This document shows positions 28,070 to 36,366 of a stretch of DNA of 64,000 nucleotides, in pieces. A program made the translations under genes and the position numbers. Origin of the DNA: Gemmatimonadota bacterium (lineage in GTDB: Bacteria; Gemmatimonadota; Gemmatimonadetes; Palauibacterales; Palauibacteraceae); NCBI GenBank assembly GCA_022820995.1, contig JAJEEM010000058.1:62001-126000 (forward strand), written 5' to 3'. The notes under the pieces are model-generated. The model was not told the origin of the DNA and searched no databases. It worked only from the letters and a program-made list of their open reading frames with translations. Each line of letters opens with the position of its first letter. The first letter of the stretch is position 1.

Positions 28070-29158
28070 TCACGATTTCGTCCAGATCACGACGACGCCG
28101 CACCGTGACTCCATCCCGGCGAACTCGGCCGGCAGTTCGGAGGGGCCTCGATACACTTCGACGCCCGCGATCTCGATCGGGATGACGAAATCGTTGATGT
28201 TCGACGAGGAGCCCCGCCCGGTCCGGCTCCGGCGGACGACGAGGATGCCGTCCAGGTAGACGCTCATCAGACAGCCTTCGCTCGAGGAAGCGTCCGGTAT
28301 CCGGGAGTTGTACAGCCGGCAGCTGTTAAGCCGCGCGCCGCAGCCCCCGAGTCGGACCCCCGGGGCATCGGCGATCATGTGCGTGATCCGGGTGGGGTTG
28401 CGGCGCTCGATATCCTCGGCCGTGAAGAAGGTGCCGCCGCTCACGAGTTCACCCCAGTATTTCCGCTCGTAAAATCCCCTGGTCTCCAGCCTGCGAAGCC
28501 GCACGGCGGTCGCCACCAGCGGCTCCATCTCCAACGGTTCGGGGACGAGGCCGATCTCGACCTCCGTCGTGCGGCCGCGGGCCACCACGACCGGATGACG
28601 GAACGGCGCATATCCGATATGGCGCACCGTGATCTCGCGTCGGCCCACGGGGACGCCGCTGAGGACGAAGCGGCCTCTCCGGTTGCTCGAGACCTCGCCG
28701 GGATCACCGATGATGGACACGGCGGCGGTGGCCACGGGATCATCCGTCCCGGCATCGCGTACCTGCCCCACGAGCCGTCCCGTGCCGGTCTCGGAGAGGA
28801 GAAGCCGAAGCTCCACTTCGTGCGGCAACCCCGCTTCGAGGGCTACCACGGACTCCTCGCTCGACGCATCTCCGAACTCGGCCCAGAGCGTGGCCTCTCC
28901 CGCGTCTCGGGGAGCGCAGAGCAGCAGGTGTCCGTCGGTTCCGGCCGTTTCGCGCACAGGCCGCCGCTCCGCGTCCGTCCAGCGCAGGACCACGGTCGCC
29001 TCCGGTATCGGAATGAAGCCGGACTCGTCCACCACCGAGACCCGGAGGGATGCCCGGCCGTCGCAGTCGTCTATCGACTGGCCGTCCATACCGAGGGGGA
29101 CGACAACCGGTTGCAGCGCGACCAGAACCGTCATCGCGAGCGCTCTTCCGTAATTCAT
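28070..29158 (-). CDS. Carboxypeptidase-regulatory plus TonB-plug-only protein
   Basis: A 362-residue exported protein (signal MNYGRALAMTVLVALQPVVVPLG). Two Ig-like regulatory domains (LRVSVVDESGFIPIPEATVVLRW; LVGQVRDAGTDDPVATAAVSIIG) precede a short plug-like domain (TFFTAEDIERRNPTRITHMI, MSVYLDGILV, IAGVEVYRGPSELPAEF, CGVVVIWT). In TonB-dependent receptors a beta-barrel of hundreds of residues follows; here the protein simply ends. Four or more cysteines in the plug part could form disulfides. It has a paralogue at 35482-36306. Function unknown, presumably periplasmic or outer-membrane-associated. Confidence 0.82.
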   Translation of the reverse strand: MNYGRALAMTVLVALQPVVVPLGMDGQSIDDCDGRASLRVSVVDESGFIPIPEATVVLRWTDAERRPVRETAGTDGHLLLCAPRDAGEATLWAEFGDASSEESVVALEAGLPHEVELRLLLSETGTGRLVGQVRDAGTDDPVATAAVSIIGDPGEVSSNRRGRFVLSGVPVGRREITVRHIGYAPFRHPVVVARGRTTEVEIGLVPEPLEMEPLVATAVRLRRLETRGFYERKYWGELVSGGTFFTAEDIERRNPTRITHMIADAPGVRLGGCGARLNSCRLYNSRIPDASSSEGCLMSVYLDGILVVRRSRTGRGSSSNINDFVIPIEIAGVEVYRGPSELPAEFAGMESRCGVVVIWTKS

Positions 29159-29290
29159 GCCCCTTACTCCCGTGAGGTAGATCGCCTGTCCCGTCGGTGG
29201 CGTGGCGCACGTAGGTTGCGGCTGTCCGGAAGACGCCGAAACCACCTGCGGCGTCACATGGCTCCGATGCCCGACACGGAGGATGACGCG

Positions 29291-30124
29291 ATGCCGGAGG
29301 TCTTCTTCCACGTCGGGGCGGGGCGGGCCGCTTCGCGGTGGCTGCAGGAACGGGTGTTTCCGCACTTTCGAGGGGTGCGCTACGTCCCGCGCACCCGGTT
29401 CCGGCAGAGCGCGAAGGTGGTGCGGCGGGGTGGAGACCTTCCCGTCCTCGTGTCCCGACAGCTCGGATACCGCGAGTTCACGCCCGCCGTGGAGTGGTTC
29501 GCGCGCCTGGCGCCTGCGGCCCGGCCGATCCTGGTCCTGCGCCGCCATGATGAGTGGCTCCGGTCGGTATATCTCCGGGAGATCAAGGAGCTGCGCTACG
29601 TCCCGTTCGAGGCTCTCATCGACCTCGAGCGCGACGAGGGCGTCCGGCCGCAGTCCTCGGCCCTGTTCCACGAGCGCATCCGCGTGCTGGAGGATCACTT
29701 CGAACACCGGCCGCTCGTCCTCTTCTTCGACCGGCTCGTCGCGGATCCGCGCGAGTTCGTCCGGACGATCGCGGACTACGTGGGCGCGTCGTACGACGAG
29801 ACCGACATCTCGTTTCGCCCGTCGAACCGTTCCCATCGAGACCGGCAGTACCGGTTTCTGCGGGAGGTGCGTCGACGCTGGCCGGCGAAGCGGAAGGCGG
29901 AGCCCGCGTCCGCCGCCCTCCGATGGCTTCGGGTCCGGGGTCGACGGTTCGCCTGGCACGCGGGCGTGGCGCTCGGACGGGTGGTGCCGGAGCGGATCCT
30001 GAGTTCCGACCCGCTTCTCACCGAAGCCCAACTCGCGCGCTCCCGCGCCTTCTACGAAGCGGACTGGCAGGCTTGCGTGGACTACGCCCGCCGGCACAAC
30101 CCGGGACTCGTCGCCGGGGACTGA
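29291..30124 (+). CDS. Sulfotransferase-family protein
   Basis: A 277-residue protein from ATG 29291, selected because GGAGG lies eight bases before it; ATGs at 29258 and 29267 lack such a site. The N-terminal VFFHVGAGRAASRWLQERVFP is in the place of the PAPS 5'-phosphosulfate loop, though it departs from the usual KxGTT. RPILVLRRHDEWLRSVYLREI matches the 3'-phosphate-binding strand-helix. PLVLFFDRLVADPREFVRTIADYVG and the R-S-H-R-rich stretch follow, as in bacterial sulfotransferases. It may sulfate a glycan or other surface molecule. The unusual P-loop leaves the donor uncertain. Confidence 0.75.
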   Translation: MPEVFFHVGAGRAASRWLQERVFPHFRGVRYVPRTRFRQSAKVVRRGGDLPVLVSRQLGYREFTPAVEWFARLAPAARPILVLRRHDEWLRSVYLREIKELRYVPFEALIDLERDEGVRPQSSALFHERIRVLEDHFEHRPLVLFFDRLVADPREFVRTIADYVGASYDETDISFRPSNRSHRDRQYRFLREVRRRWPAKRKAEPASAALRWLRVRGRRFAWHAGVALGRVVPERILSSDPLLTEAQLARSRAFYEADWQACVDYARRHNPGLVAGD

Positions 30125-30219
30125 CCAAACGGCAGGCGGCGACGGACTCGCCGCATTCGGTCGCGACCGCCAGATTTCCGCCGCTGCGATTCATTTGCCG
30201 ACGACACTCCGGAGGACGC

Positions 30220-32262
30220 ATGCCCCGACCAAGGTTCGTGATGCCCCGCGCTGTCCCCGCCATGCCGGCCCTTGGGTGGCTGGCGTTCGGGCTCGGGGTG
30301 ACGCTCTCGGGGTGCGCCGGCGACGAGGTGGCGAGCGGTACCGGCGAGCGCCTGCGTCCGACGGCGGCGTACGCGGGTGACGCCTATGCGGGTGACGCCT
30401 ATGCGGGTGACGACTGGCCCGTCTACGGCGGCGACCCGGGCGGTCTCAAGTATTCCTCCCTCACGGAGATCGACCGCTCGAACGTCGGCGGACTCGAGGC
30501 CGCCTGGGTCTGGGAGACGGGAGAGGAACCGATTCCCGATGCGGCGAGCCCCATCCAGGGTGAACGCGTGACGCCGGGGGCCTTCGAGGCGACCCCCATC
30601 GTCATCAACGACACGATGTGGCTCTCGACCCCCTACAGCCGCGTCGTCGCCCTGGACGCCGAGACGGGAGAGGAGTTCTGGAGCTACGATCCCAGGGCGT
30701 GGGAGTGGGGAAACCTCCATCGCGGCTGCCGCTTCTGTCACCGCGGAATCGCTCAGTGGAGCGACGGGGAGGAGCGGCGGATCTTCCTCAACTCGCGCTG
30801 GCGGCTGATCGCGCTCGACGCCGCCACCGGGGAGCCGGTTCCCGATTTCGGGGACGGAGGCGAGGTCGACCTGACGGAGGGGCTCGCCTGGGACGCGAAC
30901 CGGCTTCACATCTCCAACACCTCTCCCGCCGTCGTGTTCGAGGACATCGTGATCGTGGGCAGCGGCGTCCCGGACAACCGGATCTACCGCAACAACCCTC
31001 CGGGCGATGTGCAGGCGTTCGACGCCCGCACCGGGGACCTGCTGTGGACCTTCCACACCATCCCCAAGGAGGGGGAGTTCGGGGTCGAGACGTGGGAGGA
31101 CGAGTCCTGGTCCTATACGGGTTCGGCGAACGTGTGGGCGCCGTTCTCGCTGGCTCCCGAGCGGGGGTACCTCTACCTGCCCGTCTCCACGCCGAACAAC
31201 GACTTCTACGGCGGCCACCGGCGGGGCCAGAACCTGTTCGCGGAATCGCTCGTGTGCCTCGACGCGCGGACGGGCGAGCGCGTGTGGCACTTCCAGACCG
31301 TTCACCACGGGCTGTGGGACTACGACCTGCCCGCGCCGCCGGGACTCGTGACGATCGAGGTCGACGGGCGCGAGATCGACGCGGTCGTGGCCGTGGGGAA
31401 GACGGCGTTCACCTACGTACTCGACCGCGAGACCGGCGAGCCCGTGTGGCCGGTCGAGGAGCGCGCGGTGCCGGAGAGTACGGTTCCCGGCGAGGTGCCG
31501 TGGCCGACGCAGCCGTTCCCGACGCGTCCCGCCCCCTTCTCCCGGCAGGGGATCACGGAGGACGACCTCATCGATTTCACCCCCGAATTGCGCGCGGAGG
31601 CGCTGGAGGTGTTCCGCCGCCACCGGACCGGGCCGATCTTCACACCGCCTTCCGTCGAGGGGACGATCATGATGCCGGGCCTCATCGGCGGGGCGGGGTG
31701 GGGCGGCGCGGCCATCGATCCCGAGAGCGGCCACATGTTCGTGAAGGCGTATGACGATCCCTTTCTGGCCCGGGTCGCCGAAGCGGAGCCGGGGGAGGGG
31801 GACGCGGACTATCTCCCGAACTTCGCGAGCACGCTCTCGGTGGCCGGCGGGCTTCCGATCCTCGAGCCGCCCTACGGCACGATCACGGCGATCGACCTCA
31901 ACACGGGCGACCACCTGTGGCAGCGTCCGTTCGGGGACGACTCCGCGATCCGGGAGCACCCGGCGCTGGCGGGACTCGACCTTCCACCGATGGGCGGCAC
32001 GCCGCAGAGCCACGGCACGACGTCGGGGCCGCTGGCGACGGCGGGCGGGATCGTGTTCCTGGCGGGCGGCACCCCGTGGATCGAGGCGATGGATGTCCGC
32101 GACGGAACCACGCTGTGGCGAGGGGATCTCGGAAACGGGCTGGGGCGCGGCAACCCGATGACGTATCGCACCCGGTCCGGACGCCAGTTCGTCGTCGTCG
32201 CGACCTCCGCCGACGGACAGGTCGACTCGAAGCTGCAGGCGTTTTCCCTGCCGGCCCGATGA
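30220..32262 (+). CDS. PQQ-dependent dehydrogenase-like lipoprotein (eight-bladed quinoprotein)
   Basis: A 680-residue protein with lipobox LSGC (Cys32). After a repetitive linker (YAGDAYAGDAYAGD, 51-64) the quinoprotein propeller begins (DWPVYGGDPGGLKYSSLTEIDRSNV) and carries the tryptophan-docking blades (VVALDAETGEEFWSYD, VQAFDARTGDLLWTFHTIP, LVCLDARTGERVWHFQTVHHGLWDYDLPAPP). The last of these is a PQQ glucose/alcohol dehydrogenase hallmark. A CRFCH motif (170-174) matches CxxCH heme c attachment and is unusual in the propeller. Probably periplasmic oxidation of a sugar or alcohol into the respiratory chain. The next gene overlaps by ATGA. Confidence 0.9.
   Translation: MPRPRFVMPRAVPAMPALGWLAFGLGVTLSGCAGDEVASGTGERLRPTAAYAGDAYAGDAYAGDDWPVYGGDPGGLKYSSLTEIDRSNVGGLEAAWVWETGEEPIPDAASPIQGERVTPGAFEATPIVINDTMWLSTPYSRVVALDAETGEEFWSYDPRAWEWGNLHRGCRFCHRGIAQWSDGEERRIFLNSRWRLIALDAATGEPVPDFGDGGEVDLTEGLAWDANRLHISNTSPAVVFEDIVIVGSGVPDNRIYRNNPPGDVQAFDARTGDLLWTFHTIPKEGEFGVETWEDESWSYTGSANVWAPFSLAPERGYLYLPVSTPNNDFYGGHRRGQNLFAESLVCLDARTGERVWHFQTVHHGLWDYDLPAPPGLVTIEVDGREIDAVVAVGKTAFTYVLDRETGEPVWPVEERAVPESTVPGEVPWPTQPFPTRPAPFSRQGITEDDLIDFTPELRAEALEVFRRHRTGPIFTPPSVEGTIMMPGLIGGAGWGGAAIDPESGHMFVKAYDDPFLARVAEAEPGEGDADYLPNFASTLSVAGGLPILEPPYGTITAIDLNTGDHLWQRPFGDDSAIREHPALAGLDLPPMGGTPQSHGTTSGPLATAGGIVFLAGGTPWIEAMDVRDGTTLWRGDLGNGLGRGNPMTYRTRSGRQFVVVATSADGQVDSKLQAFSLPAR
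30370..30414 (+). repeat. 15-bp tandem repeat, three copies, in frame
   Basis: TACGCGGGTGACGCC is followed by two nearly exact copies (TATGCGGGTGACGCC, then TATGCGGGTGACGAC), encoding YAGDA-YAGDA-YAGDD in the linker between lipid anchor and propeller. Near-identity at the DNA level indicates a young, slippage-prone expansion. Confidence 0.85.
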
Positions 32263-33419
32263 TCCGGCCTCGGAGAGGGAGAGCCGCCTTCGCCGCGGTA
32301 CTCGCCATCGCCGCCGCGTCGTCGGCGTCGATGCTCGCGTCCGCCATCGAGTTGAGCGGGGCGCAGGAGCGGACATTCCGGCCGCTCCGACCCCTCGGCG
32401 CCGCCAGTCTCCTCACGGCGTCCGTCCACCTGGGCGATGTCGACGGAGATGGGGCGCTCGACGTCGTGGTGGCCAACGGCCGGCACTGGCCCGAGCAGAA
32501 CCGGATCTTCCTCAACGACGGGCGCGGCGGCTTCACGCTGGCCCGGCGGCTGGGGGACGAGGAGGACGGCACCTACGCGGCCCCGCTCGCGGATTTCGAC
32601 GGGGACGGCGACCTCGACATCGCCACGGGGAACGACCGTACCCGCAATCTCATCTTCCTCAACGACGGCGCCGGGCGCTTCGAGCAGGGTTCGACCTTCG
32701 GCGCTCCGAGTTCGACGCGCAGCCTCACGCTGGCGGATCTGGACGGGGACGGGCACACGGACATCCTCGTCGTCAATCGAGGTCGCCGGAACTTCATCTT
32801 CCGGGGGGATGGGAGGGGCGCCTTCGATGAGGGAACGCCGTTCGGGGCGGGGGACGATTCCACGATCGACGTCTCCGCGGCCGACCTCGACGGGGACGGG
32901 GACCTCGATCTCGTCCTGGCGAACCGCGACGGAGGCGCGAACGCGATCCACTGGAACGACGAGGGCGCATTCGACCGGCAAACACCCTACGGCACGGGCA
33001 CCGACGAGACGCGCGGCGTCGCCGTGGGCGACCTGAACGGCGATGGCCTGCTCGACATCGTCACGGCCAACATCGGCGAGGAGAACGCCGTGTACTTCGG
33101 GGAAGGGAACGGTTCCTTCGCCCGGGGGCGTCCCTTCGGACGCGGAGACGACCGGAGCTTCGCGGTCCACCTCGCCGACCTGGACCTCGATGGAGATTTC
33201 GACATCGTCGTCGCGAACGCCGGCGCGCAGAATGCCGTCTACTTCAACCGGGGCGGGGAACTCGAGGAGTTCCGCTTCGGCTGCGACGACTGCGCCACGT
33301 ACGGGATCGCGGTCGGCGATCTGAACGGAGACGGGTTCCCGGAGATCGTCACCGCGAATTCCGGCGCGCCGAACGGCATCTTCGCCAACGTCCTCTCCGG
33401 CGCCGGCGGTCCCCGCTAG
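32259..33419 (+). CDS. FG-GAP/VCBS-repeat beta-propeller protein
   Basis: A 386-residue exported protein whose ATG overlaps the quinoprotein stop. After an Ala-rich signal come seven repeats each holding a calcium-type DxDxDGxxD loop: DVDGDGALDVV, DFDGDGDLDI, DLDGDGHTDI, DLDGDGDLDL, DLNGDGLLDI, DLDLDGDFDI and DLNGDGFPEI. Seven FG-GAP blades make one integrin-like propeller. Two cysteines (GCDDC) lie in the last blade. Coupling to the PQQ gene suggests a shared function, perhaps a binding subunit or scaffold, but no partner is known from sequence. Confidence 0.88.
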   Translation: MIRPRRGRAAFAAVLAIAAASSASMLASAIELSGAQERTFRPLRPLGAASLLTASVHLGDVDGDGALDVVVANGRHWPEQNRIFLNDGRGGFTLARRLGDEEDGTYAAPLADFDGDGDLDIATGNDRTRNLIFLNDGAGRFEQGSTFGAPSSTRSLTLADLDGDGHTDILVVNRGRRNFIFRGDGRGAFDEGTPFGAGDDSTIDVSAADLDGDGDLDLVLANRDGGANAIHWNDEGAFDRQTPYGTGTDETRGVAVGDLNGDGLLDIVTANIGEENAVYFGEGNGSFARGRPFGRGDDRSFAVHLADLDLDGDFDIVVANAGAQNAVYFNRGGELEEFRFGCDDCATYGIAVGDLNGDGFPEIVTANSGAPNGIFANVLSGAGGPR

Positions 33420-33422
33420 CTT

Positions 33423-34595
33423 TCAGCCGCAGAAGTCGGCCGCCGCCTCGGCGAGGATCTCGGCCAGCCTCGCGCACGATTCGAGGTCCACCCACTCCAC
33501 GTCGGCGTGCGCGCCCTGGCCATGCGGGCCGATCACGACGCTGTCGACCCCCGCGGCCTGCGTCAGGGCGGAGTCCATCCAGGGAGAATCCCCGATCACG
33601 TCCGGCGCGTTGCCCAGAACCGTGCGGGCGGCGCGCGATACGCAGGCCGCGACCGGCGCCTCCGGCGTCGTCTCGAACGGTTCACGGTGGAAGAAGGTCG
33701 ACCAGGCGACCTCGAGGGACGAGTCCTCCGCGCGCAGATCCTCGATGATGGCCGCGATCTCGGCCTCCACGGACCCCCGCGTCTCGGGCGGCACGGTGCG
33801 CCGCTCGACCCGAAGCGTGCAGCGCGGAGAGTAGGTGCTGATCCCGCTTCCGCCCTCGAGCAGCGCCGCGTGCATCGACGGGGGGCCGAGGAGGGGGTGC
33901 CCCGGCCGGGACTGGAGTTCCGCTATGAACTCTTCCAGCCGGTGCAGGACGCGCCCCATTCGGAGATTCGCATCGATGCCTTCCCGATAGCGACTTCCGT
34001 GGGCCGCGCGCCCGCGCGTCGTGATCTCGATCCACGTGAATCCGCGGTGGGCCACGCACAGATCGAGCGACGTGGGTTCGGTGACGATCGCGGCGTCGAA
34101 GGCGAGTTCACCGCGCGCCCGCCGTTCGAGCAGGTCCGCGGTGCCCAGGCTCGCGTATTCCTCGTCGGCGACGGCGGCCACGAGGACATCGCCGGCAAGA
34201 CGCGTTCCCGATTCGCGAAGGAGTCGGGCGGCCTCGATGCAGGCGGCCAGCGCCCCCTTCATGTCGTACGCGCCCCGTCCGTAGAGCCGCCCGTCCCGCA
34301 TGCTCGGCGAAAACGGCGCCTCCATCCCCTCGACGCCGACCGTGTCGTAGTGGGCGTTCAGCATCAGGGCCGGACCCGTCCCGGCGCCCGCGAGGCGTCC
34401 GACGACGCTCGGCCGCCCCGCCTCCGGCTCGTACCGCGCCGCTTCGAGGCCCGCCTCGCGCATGTGCCGGGTCGTGAGGTCCGCGATCTCCGTCTCGCCG
34501 GGCGCCCCGTCCACCAGCGTGGGGTTCACGGAGTTCGTGGCGACGAGATCCGTGAGGACGGTGGTAAGGCGCAGCGGGTCCGCGGAGAAGGTCAA
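33423..34595 (-). CDS. M20-family metallopeptidase (ArgE/DapE/carboxypeptidase type)
   Basis: About 390 residues starting at TTG 34595, the only plausible initiator; it overlaps the preceding gene's TGA as TTGA. Metal and catalytic residues are present: NAHYDTVGV (His82, Asp84), GRGAYDMKGALAA (Asp111), ADEEYAS (Glu145, Glu146), AHGSRYREG in the dimerisation lid and GPHGQGAHADVEWV with the last His. The fold and length fit acetylornithine deacetylase/succinyl-diaminopimelate desuccinylase relatives. No arg or dap gene adjoins, so a broader amidase or peptidase role is possible. The convergent FG-GAP gene ends four bases away. Confidence 0.9.
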   Translation of the reverse strand: MTFSADPLRLTTVLTDLVATNSVNPTLVDGAPGETEIADLTTRHMREAGLEAARYEPEAGRPSVVGRLAGAGTGPALMLNAHYDTVGVEGMEAPFSPSMRDGRLYGRGAYDMKGALAACIEAARLLRESGTRLAGDVLVAAVADEEYASLGTADLLERRARGELAFDAAIVTEPTSLDLCVAHRGFTWIEITTRGRAAHGSRYREGIDANLRMGRVLHRLEEFIAELQSRPGHPLLGPPSMHAALLEGGSGISTYSPRCTLRVERRTVPPETRGSVEAEIAAIIEDLRAEDSSLEVAWSTFFHREPFETTPEAPVAACVSRAARTVLGNAPDVIGDSPWMDSALTQAAGVDSVVIGPHGQGAHADVEWVDLESCARLAEILAEAAADFCG

Positions 34596-34876
34596 GGGCT
34601 CGGCAGGCGCTTGATCTCCCTTCGCCCGGCCGCGACGCCGGTCCCGATGCCGATCCCGAACAGAACCGCCGTCAGGGGAGTGACGAACGGAAGGACCGCG
34701 GCCAACAGTCCGACGCCCCAGCCCGCGACCCCGGCCACGAGCGGAACCCCGCGCCGGTGAACGCCGTCCACGAAGCGCAGTCGTCCGCGCACGAACCTCT
34801 TCATCGTCACGTAGCCGCCGACCGAGGCGGCGCCGGCGATGGCGAGCCAGAGAAAATTCCCGATGAACTCGAACAT
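34592..34876 (-). CDS. Small membrane protein, unknown function
   Basis: A 94-residue protein starting MFEFIGNFLWLAIAGAASVGGY at 34876 with GGGAGG upstream. Helices are predicted at about 5-22 and 46-83 (the second long enough for two spans with a GWGVGLLAAVLPFVTPL kink), with basic loops between. It ends in GRREIKRLPSP and overlaps the M20 gene. No family is recognised. The good ribosome site and the coupling to the next gene support it being real. Confidence 0.72.
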   Translation of the reverse strand: MFEFIGNFLWLAIAGAASVGGYVTMKRFVRGRLRFVDGVHRRGVPLVAGVAGWGVGLLAAVLPFVTPLTAVLFGIGIGTGVAAGRREIKRLPSP

Positions 34877-34930
34877 GTCGCACCTCCCGCACAGCCTGTA
34901 CGCCCTCCATCCCGGGGCGGTTTCAGCGGC

Positions 34931-34982
34931 CCGGCAGCCGGTTTGCCACGGGCTGCCGGCAGGTTTGCCACGGCCTGCCGGC
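34931..34982. repeat. Two 21-bp direct repeats forming alternative inverted-repeat arms
   Basis: GGTTTGCCACGGGCTGCCGGC (34940-34960) is repeated as GGTTTGCCACGGCCTGCCGGC (34962-34982), 20 of 21 identical with a 22-bp period. CCGGCAGCC (34931-34939) pairs with GGCTGCCGG (34951-34959), and GCCGGCAGG (34955-34963) with CCTGCCGGC (34974-34982), each enclosing TTTGCCACG. The block lies between a membrane gene and osmC-like gene, close to a -10-like TACTAT (34991-34996). Confidence 0.75.
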
Positions 34983-35030
34983 CGTGTTGTACTATGTTGC
35001 CGAAGTCCGAACCCAGCCACGGAGATCGAG

Positions 35031-35453
35031 ATGAACACGGACGGAATCCAGGTTCGGTGGGACGGCGGGCTCAAGTTCAGCGCCGACCGAGCCGACCACG
35101 AGACGCGAATCGACGGGGACGAGGGCATCGCCCCCAGCCCGGTCGCCCTCATGGTGGAATCCGTCGCCGCCTGCGCCGCGATCGACGTGGTGGTCATCCT
35201 GCGGAAGGGGCGCCAGGAACTCACCGGGCTCTCGGTCCGGGCGAGGGCGCGCAGGGCGGACGCGGCGCCACGCTACGTGAAGGGTCTCCAGTTCGACTTC
35301 CACGTCGCCGGCAACGTGGACGAGGCGAAGGCCCGGCGGGCCGTCATGCTCTCGTTCGAGCGCTATTGCTCCGTCTACCATTCGCTCCGGAAGGACATGG
35401 AACTCGAATGGACGCTGACCCTCAACGGCGAGCCCGCGGGCGGGCACGACTGA
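35031..35453 (+). CDS. OsmC-family protein
   Basis: A 140-residue protein with GGAGATCGAG before ATG 35031. The OsmC core is recognisable: SPVALMVESVAACAAIDVVVILRKGR with the first redox cysteine Cys48, and ERYCSVYHSLR with the second at Cys113. The family reduces organic hydroperoxides using these two cysteines; YhfA-like members also share this pattern. It faces away from the M20 unit. The repeat block just upstream is a candidate operator, consistent with stress control. Confidence 0.9.
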   Translation: MNTDGIQVRWDGGLKFSADRADHETRIDGDEGIAPSPVALMVESVAACAAIDVVVILRKGRQELTGLSVRARARRADAAPRYVKGLQFDFHVAGNVDEAKARRAVMLSFERYCSVYHSLRKDMELEWTLTLNGEPAGGHD

Positions 35454-35483
35454 GCGGCCGGGACCCGGCGGCCAGCGGCCGCT
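35453..35483. terminator. Candidate bidirectional hairpin between osmC-like gene and plug-only gene
   Basis: AGCGGCCG (35453-35460) pairs with CGGCCGCT (35476-35483) with 15 bases between, spanning both convergent stop codons. There is no T-run. Confidence 0.35.
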
Positions 35484-36306
35484 ATTCGAAGGGATCGGGA
35501 AGTTCCCCGGCCCAGTCCAGGAAGCCCGCGCCGCTCGGCGTCCACACGACGATCGCGCCGCAGGTCGAGCCCGTGCGCATGAATTCCATGGGCGTCTCGA
35601 CCTCGCGCCTGTAGACCTCGACCGCGCCCAGATCCTCCCTCGGGAGATCGTCGAACTGCAGCCCCGCCTGGTACATCCCGTCCAGGTAGAGCGCCGGCGG
35701 ACAGTTGAGCCGCGCGCCGTCGCCGAGAAAGACCTTCGCGATTCCGTATTCGATCCGGCCCACGGAGACGTTCGGCAGGCCGCGCAGGAGGTCGCTGGGG
35801 AGGCGCGGGTTACGGTTGATGATGTCCCGTGGCGTGAAGAAGGTGCCGAATCCCTTCTCCATGCGTTCCAGGAAGCCCTCCACGTTCCGCTGCCGGCGGG
35901 TCTGCCGCACCTCCACCGTGAGGTCCGCGATGCGAATGACGGTGCTCGACAGGGTCAGCGTGACGCGCGTGGTCTGGTCCGGCTCGAGGTCGATGACCGT
36001 GTAGCCGGCCTCGTAGCCGATGAACCGCACCTCGATCGAGTCCCTGCCGGCCCAGGTCTGCGGGACCCGGAAATTGCCTTCGACGTCGGTGATCGCCCCG
36101 TACCCGGAGCCCATGAGGATCACGCGCGCCCCTTCGATCGGAAGTCCCGTCGATGCGCTGACCACCTGCCCGATCAGCTCCGCCGTCCGCCGTTCCGTCT
36201 CCTCCTGCGCCGAAACCGCGCCCGGCGAGCCCGCCAGCACGCCTCCCGCGACGAGGGTCACCGCCGCCAAACGGGCGCATCTGCTTCCCGACTCCAACGC
36301 ACTCAT
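35482..36306 (-). CDS. Carboxypeptidase-regulatory plus TonB-plug-only protein (paralogue)
   Basis: A 274-residue exported protein (start ATG 36306 behind a G-run; ATG 36351 is an alternative). After the signal (LAAVTLVAGGVLAGSPGAVSAQ) comes one CarboxypepD_reg-like domain (ELIGQVVSASTGLPIEGARVILMGSGYGAITDVEG). A plug-like end follows (FFTPRDIINRNPRLPSDLLRGLPNV, ALYLDGMYQ, LGAVEVYRREVETPMEF, CGAIVVWTPSG). As in the protein at 28070-29158 there is no beta-barrel, and the two plug parts align by eye. Likely a periplasmic or outer-membrane accessory protein of unknown job. Confidence 0.82.
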   Translation of the reverse strand: MSALESGSRCARLAAVTLVAGGVLAGSPGAVSAQEETERRTAELIGQVVSASTGLPIEGARVILMGSGYGAITDVEGNFRVPQTWAGRDSIEVRFIGYEAGYTVIDLEPDQTTRVTLTLSSTVIRIADLTVEVRQTRRQRNVEGFLERMEKGFGTFFTPRDIINRNPRLPSDLLRGLPNVSVGRIEYGIAKVFLGDGARLNCPPALYLDGMYQAGLQFDDLPREDLGAVEVYRREVETPMEFMRTGSTCGAIVVWTPSGAGFLDWAGELPDPFE

Positions 36307-36366
36307 ACGGCCCCCTGCTCGAATCCGGCTCTCCCTGACGCTTTCCATCATCCGAAAGATAAGGTC

